A DNA stretch of 28,325 nt from IMG/VR virus record IMGVR_UViG_3300010316_000035, positions 1-28,325 of that record; one strand, given 5' to 3'. Origin of the DNA: a virus. Position numbers and translations under genes: made by a program. Below the pieces are notes generated by a model. That model did not search any database and had not been told where the DNA came from. It saw nothing but the letters and a program-made list of their open reading frames with translations. Each line of letters begins with the position of its first letter. Positions within the stretch are counted from its first letter, which is position 1. Positions 23,399-28,325 of this stretch are shown in pieces.

Positions 23399-24603
23399 TA
23401 GATATATTTCACCCACACGTCGCCATTAACCCCGTTAACAACGGTTGGGTCTGCTGTAGAAATAAACATCTGTCTTACACCCGAACTTCCTTCTCCGACT
23501 GGGGAAACAACATCAAGTGTTCCTTGAATTATGGTGTTTTTAGAAAGAGTTAATTCTGTACTTGTTGATTTAATGTGAGCGAATTCATTGGTGTCTGCTG
23601 AATCAACAAATTGTAAATAAGAACTTCCCAAGGCATCTCCAATAATCCTTAGCCCACCCGTTGAACCTTGGTTTGGAGATTTTGCACGAATGATTCCGTT
23701 TGCAGTAATGTCTCCCGTGGTAGTCATGCTTTGACTAAGGTTTAGGTTAGCACCATTAAGATCTCCTAGCGCTGTAATATCTCCTGTTGCCTCTATGGTT
23801 CCTGTTGTATTTAAGGTTCCGTCTACCGTTAAGTTTTTGGTATCAGTTGATCCAAGAATGTTTACGTCACCCTCAAGGGATGAATCGTTTTGAACTACCA
23901 AACCAGTTAATCCAGATAAGGTTGCCTTGACAGCAAATATTTCTTCTGCATTCAAGTCATCTGATAATTGCAACGTGTTTACAGTTGCTTCTCCAGTTAT
24001 GTCAATGTTCTGGACAACAATGTCTGGTGCATTTAATGTTCCAACGCTGTCTACATATGCCAATGCTGTTCCTGAATTGTTCTGCCACTCTTGAAGATTT
24101 TGAGTTTGTCCAGTTACCCCACGAACTGTAATACCCTTGTTGTCACCACTTAAACTAATTGGTAAAGCGGTAGATGTTGGGATCACTGTTGATCCAATAG
24201 AAATGTAACCAGCAAATGCAGCAGATCCAACGTTGCTAATCAATGCTACATCTGAGACTGTTCCTGTGTTTTTTTGCCATCTTTGCAATGATGCTGTTTG
24301 GTTTGCTACACCTCTAACAGTTAAAGGAACTACAACTGATTCTTGAGAAACTATTACGTTTGGTCTTGCAGTAGAGGATGTTTCTTCGATGTATACATTT
24401 GCCAAACTAGATATTGTGCTATCTAAACGAGATATATCTTCATTAAGATCAATGATATGCCTCTCCATACTTTGAGGCTGTAAGTTGTTTCCATTGTAAA
24501 TTGGCGTGCCATAATGATACATCTGCAAGGCTTGCTCTATAGAAGCATCGTCTGAAAGAGATGGTATTAACGTCTTATAGATTTGACCAATTTCTTGAGG
24601 CAT
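23398..24603 (-). CDS. Tail fibre protein with duplicated internal motif
   Basis: This 401-aa protein has an N-terminal attachment-type segment (GQIYKTLIPSLSDDASIEQA, then LQMYHYGTPIYNG), a short helical segment (ERHIIDLNEDISRLDSTISS) that could trimerise, and a long beta-repeat shaft. Residues 95-115 and 159-179 share TVRGV-x-x-QT-x-x-LQ-x-WQ-x-N-x-GT. A run of short strands follows (DGTLNTTGTIEATGDITALG), typical of triple-beta-helix fibres. The C-terminus (SGVRQMFISTADPTVVNGVN) reads like a conserved fibre tip segment. It overlaps the next gene by one base. Its promoter motif overlaps the stop codon of the gene before it. Confidence 0.82.
   Translation of the reverse strand: MPQEIGQIYKTLIPSLSDDASIEQALQMYHYGTPIYNGNNLQPQSMERHIIDLNEDISRLDSTISSLANVYIEETSSTARPNVIVSQESVVVPLTVRGVANQTASLQRWQKNTGTVSDVALISNVGSAAFAGYISIGSTVIPTSTALPISLSGDNKGITVRGVTGQTQNLQEWQNNSGTALAYVDSVGTLNAPDIVVQNIDITGEATVNTLQLSDDLNAEEIFAVKATLSGLTGLVVQNDSSLEGDVNILGSTDTKNLTVDGTLNTTGTIEATGDITALGDLNGANLNLSQSMTTTGDITANGIIRAKSPNQGSTGGLRIIGDALGSSYLQFVDSADTNEFAHIKSTSTELTLSKNTIIQGTLDVVSPVGEGSSGVRQMFISTADPTVVNGVNGDVWVKYI
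24067..24321 (-). repeat. Two copies of a VRGV/QT/LQ/WQ motif in the fibre gene
   Basis: Copy one is encoded at about 24259-24321 and copy two at 24067-24129, 21 residues each. They read TVRGVANQTASLQRWQKN and TVRGVTGQTQNLQEWQNN and so keep the same key positions. Confidence 0.7.
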
Positions 24604-24623
24604 ATTCAGTAATCACCATAACG

Positions 24624-24632
24624 ATTATATCA
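24624..24632 (-). promoter_or_regulatory. Extended -10 promoter TGATATAAT overlapping a stop codon
   Basis: The minus strand reads GTGATATAATCG. The TAA at 24625-24627, inside the hexamer, is the stop of the upstream gene. There are 20 nt to ATG 24603, including GGTGAT as ribosome site. Confidence 0.6.
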
Positions 24633-25203
24633 CGGAAATGGTGATTCCTACTGTGACAAGACCTGTATAAGGAACCCAAGACCCAAGTAAAAACCTCGTT
24701 GCCCTTGTGTCAAGAACCAATTGGCTGTACTCTGGTTGAGGGATTCTCTTTTGTTGTAAGTTAATAATAAAAGGGTCTGCGATAATTGGAGTCAGTTGAA
24801 CTACATATTTGTCAGTATTGACAATTAAATTATCAGATGTGATATCTGCAATGGGAATGGAAGTACTAGCCAAACCATTTTCAAATTCAATTTGAATGTT
24901 ATTTGAGTAAATAGAAGGTTGCAATCTAACCGCTTCTACCCAAGAAATAACGTTGTTCTGCCCAACCTGATAAACATACAACCACCCATATCTGGATGAA
25001 GTTGATGAATTGATAAAAAAGTCACCAATTTGAATTTGTTCTGTTGCTGGAATTACCCCAAAGTTATTTGGATCTCCTGAACCAACAAAGAATTTTGATC
25101 CACGCTTTCCAGTTGGACCTATGTCTGTTTGAAGTTCTACGTTTGAAATTGGACCAAGAACTAAAAGATCTTCTGAGTCAAGAACAATGTCAAAAATATT
25201 CAT
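24625..25203 (-). CDS. Fibre-module virion protein with short collagen-like segment
   Basis: This 192-aa protein begins MNIFDIVLDSEDLLVLGPIS. It has a short GPTGKRGSKFFVGSGDPNNF segment near residue 29, a collagen-like patch followed by a FVGSGDP turn as found at the start of many fibre and tip domains. A Trp/Tyr-rich beta part follows (SSRYGWLYVYQVGQNNVISW). The C-terminus has a beta-strand ending in GLVTVGITISVI. Its start overlaps the preceding stop as TGATG. It is most likely a tail-tip or fibre-attachment component. The fold is not identified. Confidence 0.68.
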   Translation of the reverse strand: MNIFDIVLDSEDLLVLGPISNVELQTDIGPTGKRGSKFFVGSGDPNNFGVIPATEQIQIGDFFINSSTSSRYGWLYVYQVGQNNVISWVEAVRLQPSIYSNNIQIEFENGLASTSIPIADITSDNLIVNTDKYVVQLTPIIADPFIINLQQKRIPQPEYSQLVLDTRATRFLLGSWVPYTGLVTVGITISVI

Positions 25204-25553
25204 CAGGTTACGCCCTCAACGATAGCAACTGACCCATTTAGCAGGGTGTAAACTACGTCGGGGTCAGTAAGTGATGTGATTCTAACATCATAAAAATATG
25301 TTTTTGTTGAATCAAGTTGGGCTGCTACGCTTGGAGTAAGTCTTGCAATTACTGAGTTTTCTGAAAGAATTGACGCTTCTCCAAAAATAGTTTCTCCAAT
25401 AGGACCACCTCTTTGCGGAGCCAATTTAAAAGAAACAGAATACAAAACGTCTGTAACTATAAAAGGGCTGCCAGCAGAGGTTCTTGGCTTGATGAGCATC
25501 TCATAGGTGTCACCTTTATAATAATTAATGTTGTGGGTTGCTGGAAATGCCAT
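25203..25553 (-). CDS. Small beta-sandwich virion protein of the fibre module
   Basis: This 116-aa protein reads MAFPATHNINYYKGDTYEML at its start and then alternates strands (VLYSVSFKLAPQRGG, TKTYFYDVRITSLTDPDVVY). The YKGDTYEM-type start and overall pattern are like Ig-like upper-baseplate or tail-fibre connector domains. It overlaps the next gene by one base (TGATG). TGGTATAAT lies 6 nt before the ATG and no ribosome site fits between, so a leaderless mRNA is predicted. The function is inferred from its setting only. Confidence 0.68.
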   Translation of the reverse strand: MAFPATHNINYYKGDTYEMLIKPRTSAGSPFIVTDVLYSVSFKLAPQRGGPIGETIFGEASILSENSVIARLTPSVAAQLDSTKTYFYDVRITSLTDPDVVYTLLNGSVAIVEGVT

Positions 25554-25559
25554 GTTTAA

Positions 25560-25568
25560 ATTATACCA
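25560..25568 (-). promoter_or_regulatory. Extended -10 promoter TGGTATAAT, 6 nt from an ATG
   Basis: The minus strand reads TGGTATAAT TTAAAC ATG. The expected start site is the A of the ATG, predicting a leaderless transcript. Confidence 0.65.
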
Positions 25569-25570
25569 TT

Positions 25571-26542
25571 TTAGATTGCTACGCGAGTTATAGCAGATTT
25601 AATAGTTATTTGGTTAATCTCAGCATTGGTTGCTGTTGCATATATCTTTATGATGTTATCTTCATCAAGGGTGGGAACCAAGGTTGCCTCTGCCGCCCCA
25701 TTAGATCCATCAACTATAGAGTATTCGTTTACATGAACATCTACTCCATCCCACATCACCATCATCTTAAAGGAGGTCTTCTTTATTCCTTGATTAACTT
25801 GAACTACATAATCAACCGTTGTAAATTCTTCTGTGTCAAATGAATCTATTGTGATTGGGACATTGCTGATATTTATTGTTGCAGAACTTGTTGCTAAAAG
25901 AGATTGTGGTAGTTTTACTCCAACAAATTGTGGTGTTGCTTCAGAGTGAATATCTTGTGGCAAAGAAAGAATTACATCCCTTGCTTCTGTTCCTTCTCCA
26001 GTAACTATTACTTGGTTTTCTGTTCCAGTGATAGTTTCAACATAGTCTCCAGTTGTATCTGTGCCCAATGCAACACTATCTGGCTGAATTGTAACGTTAA
26101 TGGTTGTGTCACCAAGATTAGTAATGGTTGCAGATCCAGCAACATCTCCTTCAATTGTAATTAGTGGGTCATTTACATTGAAATTAAGTTTTCCAGTTGC
26201 ATCGCTGTATGTTACTTCAATTCCGCTTTCAGTGTTTCCTTCAACCATACCCCCAACAACATCTTGAACATCTTCTGTAAAGTTTGGAAGAGTTGCGGTA
26301 GTGTGATTATGACTGTCGTCCTGAACAGTTACTTGTATAAGACCGTTACCAGAACCAGAAACATCTCCTGTAAGAGTTATAACTTGTTCGTTATAGTTTA
26401 GGCTGTTCCAATCAGTAATCCCGTCACCAATCTTGAAACGAGTTGTATTTGACTCATAGCCAAACTCTCCAAGACTGAGAACGGGATTTGCTGAAGTCCA
26501 CTGAAGAGATGTTCCTCTGCGTAACTTAATCCTTGTTGCCAT
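25571..26542 (-). CDS. Tail fibre protein with Mtd-like N-terminal domain
   Basis: This 323-aa protein opens with MATRIKLRRGTSLQWTSANP, then VLSLGEFGYESNTTRFKIGD and GITDWNSLNY. This is the N-terminal module shared by many tail fibres and by the major tropism determinant of Bordetella phage, used to attach to the virion. Residues 55-76 and 128-155 form two related blocks (ITLTGDVSGSG and ITIEGDVAGSA). Residue 200 onward is a shaft-to-tip transition (EATPQFVGVKLPQ). The C-terminal 110 residues are a beta domain (IIKIYATATNAEINQITIKS) with no lectin-type variable region. TGATATAAT lies 6 nt before the ATG. Confidence 0.85.
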   Translation of the reverse strand: MATRIKLRRGTSLQWTSANPVLSLGEFGYESNTTRFKIGDGITDWNSLNYNEQVITLTGDVSGSGNGLIQVTVQDDSHNHTTATLPNFTEDVQDVVGGMVEGNTESGIEVTYSDATGKLNFNVNDPLITIEGDVAGSATITNLGDTTINVTIQPDSVALGTDTTGDYVETITGTENQVIVTGEGTEARDVILSLPQDIHSEATPQFVGVKLPQSLLATSSATINISNVPITIDSFDTEEFTTVDYVVQVNQGIKKTSFKMMVMWDGVDVHVNEYSIVDGSNGAAEATLVPTLDEDNIIKIYATATNAEINQITIKSAITRVAI

Positions 26543-26544
26543 AC

Positions 26545-26739
26545 TTAGATTATATCATCAAAGTCTATATCAACAATCTCTCTAAGTTCAAGAAACTCAA
26601 ATAGTTTTAAGATATCTTCTCTACTTACCCTGCCTTCTAACTCTTTAACCATTGCATCTATTTCTTTGGTAAAAAGAACTATTCTTGGCGTGGCTCTTGA
26701 TATATCTATTAGTTTTACTGGACCTCCCCAATGAACCAT
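26545..26739 (-). CDS. 64-aa acidic protein of unknown function
   Basis: The likely product is MVHWGGPVKLIDISRATPRI and onward to FEFLELREIVDIDFDDII, with a strand (RIVLFTKEIDAM) and helices. I start at ATG 26739, 2 nt after the TAG of the membrane protein, which fits coupled translation. A longer start at 26790 would overlap the membrane gene by 49 nt. Its last codons (GAT GAT ATA ATC) form the TGATATAAT promoter of the next gene. No family is recognised. Confidence 0.6.
   Translation of the reverse strand: MVHWGGPVKLIDISRATPRIVLFTKEIDAMVKELEGRVSREDILKLFEFLELREIVDIDFDDII
26549..26557 (-). promoter_or_regulatory. Extended -10 promoter TGATATAAT inside the end of a gene, 6 nt from an ATG
   Basis: The minus strand reads TGATATAAT CTAAGT ATG. 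The motif overlaps the last codons of the 64-aa gene, whose TAA lies in the 6-nt spacer. A leaderless fibre mRNA is predicted. Confidence 0.62.
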
Positions 26740-26741
26740 GG

Positions 26742-27044
26742 CTACCCCAAAAAGTGTTTGGCAATTGCGGTAATTGCAAGGATGGACCACAAGATGTTAA
26801 ACCAAATAAGAGTTGGTATTGTCTTTACGGTAGATGACCAGATTAAAGATAAACTAGAAAGCAATGCTAAAACATATAGCCACCAAATCTGAGTATCAAA
26901 AAGTAGTCCAGGAATAATAATAATTGCTTTAATTACAAAAGCAAAAAACTCTACAGTGTTTGCAGTATTCCAATAACTTTTTTCAAACATTGATTTTAGT
27001 GCAATTGCCCAAGCGAAGTGTCGATGTTTATCGACATTGATCAT
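26742..27044 (-). CDS. Small membrane protein with three predicted segments
   Basis: This 100-aa protein starts MINVDKHRHFAWAIALKSMF. Hydrophobic segments lie at about residues 31-48 (EFFAFVIKAIIIIPGLLF), 52-70 (IWWLYVLALLSSLSLIWS) and 77-97 (TLIWFNILWSILAITAIAKH). Size and topology would allow a holin, yet no lysin gene lies nearby and the soluble N-terminus is long, so this remains open. AAGGA lies 5 nt before the ATG, 8 nt after the previous stop. It is followed by the 64-aa gene after 2 nt. Confidence 0.68.
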   Translation of the reverse strand: MINVDKHRHFAWAIALKSMFEKSYWNTANTVEFFAFVIKAIIIIPGLLFDTQIWWLYVLALLSSLSLIWSSTVKTIPTLIWFNILWSILAITAIAKHFLG

Positions 27045-27052
27045 AGGATTCC

Positions 27053-27487
27053 TTAGTTAGAGGGTAGAGGGACGTATTCTTTCTTTTCGGTATCCCAAAT
27101 CTTGATACCGTCCAAATCAAATGAAGGAGACTTCCATTCATTCAACTCAAAGTCAAATACATAATAGTTGGGATTTTCTGTCCCAAAGTCAACACTTGGC
27201 AACAAGCGTGGGATGGATGGGCGATAAATAACGCCAATCTTTAGTGATTCAAGGTCTCCATAGTTCACTCCGTTAATGGAAAATGTCCACATAGCCTTTT
27301 GAACACTATCTTCTTCATATTCTACATAATGCTCTTCATAGTTTACCCAATATGAATGATCTGAGTTTTCTGGAGAGATTACTTCTTTGTTCTCATCCAA
27401 ATTTTCTTCAACTGCTGGGTTGATGGATGAGAATTCAAAAATAGTTCCGCTATCTCTCTTTACCCTAAAATATTGCTTGTTTGTCAT
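27053..27487 (-). CDS. 144-aa acidic protein next to the halogenase, function unknown
   Basis: The protein starts MTNKQYFRVKRDSGTIFEFS and is acidic and aromatic, with segments such as SYWVNYEEHYVEYEEDSVQK and IPRLLPSVDFGTENPNYYVF. Predicted structure is beta-strands with a disordered acidic loop near residues 25-45. It ends EKKEYVPLPSN. It is the first gene after the halogenase-like gene, with its own -10-like motif and AAGGTGAT ribosome site. I do not recognise a family. A partner of the halogenase or a virion component are both possible. Confidence 0.65.
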   Translation of the reverse strand: MTNKQYFRVKRDSGTIFEFSSINPAVEENLDENKEVISPENSDHSYWVNYEEHYVEYEEDSVQKAMWTFSINGVNYGDLESLKIGVIYRPSIPRLLPSVDFGTENPNYYVFDFELNEWKSPSFDLDGIKIWDTEKKEYVPLPSN

Positions 27488-27506
27488 TGTATGATCACCT
27501 TTGTAT

Positions 27507-27515
27507 ATTCTATCA
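27507..27515 (-). promoter_or_regulatory. Probable extended -10 TGATAGAAT after the halogenase gene
   Basis: The minus strand reads TGATAGAATATAC, one mismatch from TGATATAAT, 3 nt after the halogenase stop and 19 nt before ATG 27487. Confidence 0.45.
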
Positions 27516-27517
27516 TA

Positions 27518-28325
27518 TTAGTCAGCATCCTTAAAGAATCTGTCTGTAAGATACTTGTACAAAGATGGTGCATTCTCTGCATTCCTCTTCCACTTTGCCT
27601 TACGAAATTCCCAAAGAGATGCCGCTTGGTTAGCAACAGAATATGGATCAATGTTTCCATTAAAAGAGTCTTGTTGTACCCTAGACTTATTCATCATATT
27701 AAGATTCATTCCAGTTGCAACGTATGTGATTCCAGCCTGACCTACTGGGTGAGACCAGTTATCAAGGTATCTATAGGCTAGATCATAAAATCCTTGCGCC
27801 TTAAAGACATATGGGCTGTACATTTCGCTTGGATTGTCGGCAAGGGAACCATTCTTAATGTCTCTCCAGTATTCAGTGTCATCTCTGTGAGAAAGAAGGT
27901 AGTGAAGAGATACAAATCTTGAGAATCCCTCAAACATGGCACGAGTTGATGAGTTATACATATCTCTGTCAAATTGACTAATGTCATCTCTTTCAAGAAT
28001 ATCTATTAACTTAAAAAGGAATTCGTGAACACTGTAAAGTCCATTAGACTCAAGTGGTTCAATAAATCCAGCAGCAAGACCAATAGCACACACATTCTTT
28101 ACAAATGTTCTGTCGTGAATTCCAATCCTCATATCAATATACCTAAACTCAAGTTCATCTATCTCTTCTTGAGTTCTGGGAACCACCATTTTATCTGACA
28201 TGAGATATTGCTTAAACTCTTCTAAAGCCTCTTCCTTTGTAATAAACTTGGTTGAGTGAACATAACCCGCTCCTAGGCGGGAGTACAGTGGAATGTTCCA
28301 GCACCAACCGTTTCCAATGGCGGTA
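27518..28325 (-). CDS. Flavin-dependent tryptophan-halogenase-like protein, C-terminal 268 residues
   Basis: The frame is open to the right edge, so the N-terminus with the FAD GxGxxG motif lies outside. The visible part begins TAIGNGWCWNIPLYSRLGAG, which holds the GW-x-W-x-IP motif characteristic of flavin-dependent halogenases. About 85 residues further is VKNVCAIGLAAGFIEPLESN, the family's second hallmark, where GxxEPLES stands close to the active site and FAD. DTEYWRDIKNGS follows, as in bacterial tryptophan halogenases. The ATG at 28201 lies inside the domain and is not the true start. The enzyme would use reduced flavin, oxygen and halide to halogenate an aromatic substrate. A cyanophage relative (VirX1) has been shown to halogenate in vitro. 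The substrate here is unknown. Confidence 0.9.
   Translation of the reverse strand, partial: TAIGNGWCWNIPLYSRLGAGYVHSTKFITKEEALEEFKQYLMSDKMVVPRTQEEIDELEFRYIDMRIGIHDRTFVKNVCAIGLAAGFIEPLESNGLYSVHEFLFKLIDILERDDISQFDRDMYNSSTRAMFEGFSRFVSLHYLLSHRDDTEYWRDIKNGSLADNPSEMYSPYVFKAQGFYDLAYRYLDNWSHPVGQAGITYVATGMNLNMMNKSRVQQDSFNGNIDPYSVANQAASLWEFRKAKWKRNAENAPSLYKYLTDRFFKDAD

Noticed and set aside
23399-23416. Start at 23416 for the cysteine-rich protein
   Set aside because: ATG 23398 overlaps the previous stop as TAATG, the arrangement used repeatedly here.
25571-26542. Diversity-generating retroelement linked to the Mtd-like fibre
   Set aside because: Only the N-terminal attachment module is Mtd-like. 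I see no C-terminal lectin variable region, template repeat or reverse transcriptase.
26740-26790. Start at 26790 for the small acidic protein
   Set aside because: It overlaps the membrane protein gene by 49 nt, whereas ATG 26739 lies 2 nt after the stop.
27021-27034. Inverted repeat TCGAT-GTTT-ATCGA
   Set aside because: It is only 5 bp, lies inside the first codons of the membrane protein gene and has no T-run.
1-28325. CRISPR array, tRNA genes, insertion sequences
   Set aside because: Gaps between genes are short and no regular repeats, cloverleaf sequences, transposase frames or flanking inverted repeats were seen.

Overview
The window is a stretch of a tailed double-stranded DNA phage genome. 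Every gene I can support lies on the minus strand, so transcription runs from high to low coordinates. By eye the DNA is AT-rich. The head and neck order (portal, protease-scaffold, HK97-fold capsid, connectors, tail tube, frameshifted chaperones, long tape measure) is that of a long-tailed siphovirus. Several features hint at an actinobacterial host, perhaps a low-GC aquatic lineage: the style of the head genes, a cobalamin-dependent ribonucleotide reductase, and several start codons placed as if their mRNAs were leaderless. The host assignment is inference. No terminase, lysin, integrase, tRNA or CRISPR array is visible.

Region by region, in transcription order. (1) 28325-26545: the C-terminal part of a flavin-dependent tryptophan-halogenase-type protein that runs off the window, then three small proteins of unknown function, one with three membrane segments. 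(2) 26542-18419: a fibre and adsorption module. It holds a fibre protein with an Mtd-like N-terminus, several beta-rich virion proteins, a fibre with a duplicated motif, a protein whose tail carries 16 cysteines, two adjacent proteins sharing a zinc-ribbon-like module (one only 56 aa), and a 1008-aa protein with three internal repeats. (3) 18359-16304: a class II ribonucleotide reductase with its own promoter and a terminator hairpin. (4) 16279-11867: a 1470-aa LamG/carbohydrate-binding-like protein. (5) 11848-3062: a small pre-portal protein, portal, prohead protease fused to scaffold, major capsid protein, a Lys-rich protein, four neck proteins and the major tail protein. (6) 2967-1: tail assembly chaperones joined by a canonical -1 slippery site, and the start of the tape measure protein.

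The most distinctive features are regulatory. A motif TGNTATAAT (an extended -10 promoter) recurs on the minus strand just upstream of gene starts. In three cases exactly 6 nt, and in a fourth 7 nt, separate it from the ATG, which predicts leaderless mRNAs. Behind the capsid, tail-tube and reductase genes a hairpin terminator is followed at once by a new promoter, which would cap read-through from highly expressed genes and restart transcription. Inside the protease gene a perfect Shine-Dalgarno precedes an in-frame ATG, predicting a separately translated scaffold.

There is no gene-free stretch longer than 300 bases. The longest gap, about 125 bases at 18294-18418, holds the reductase promoter.
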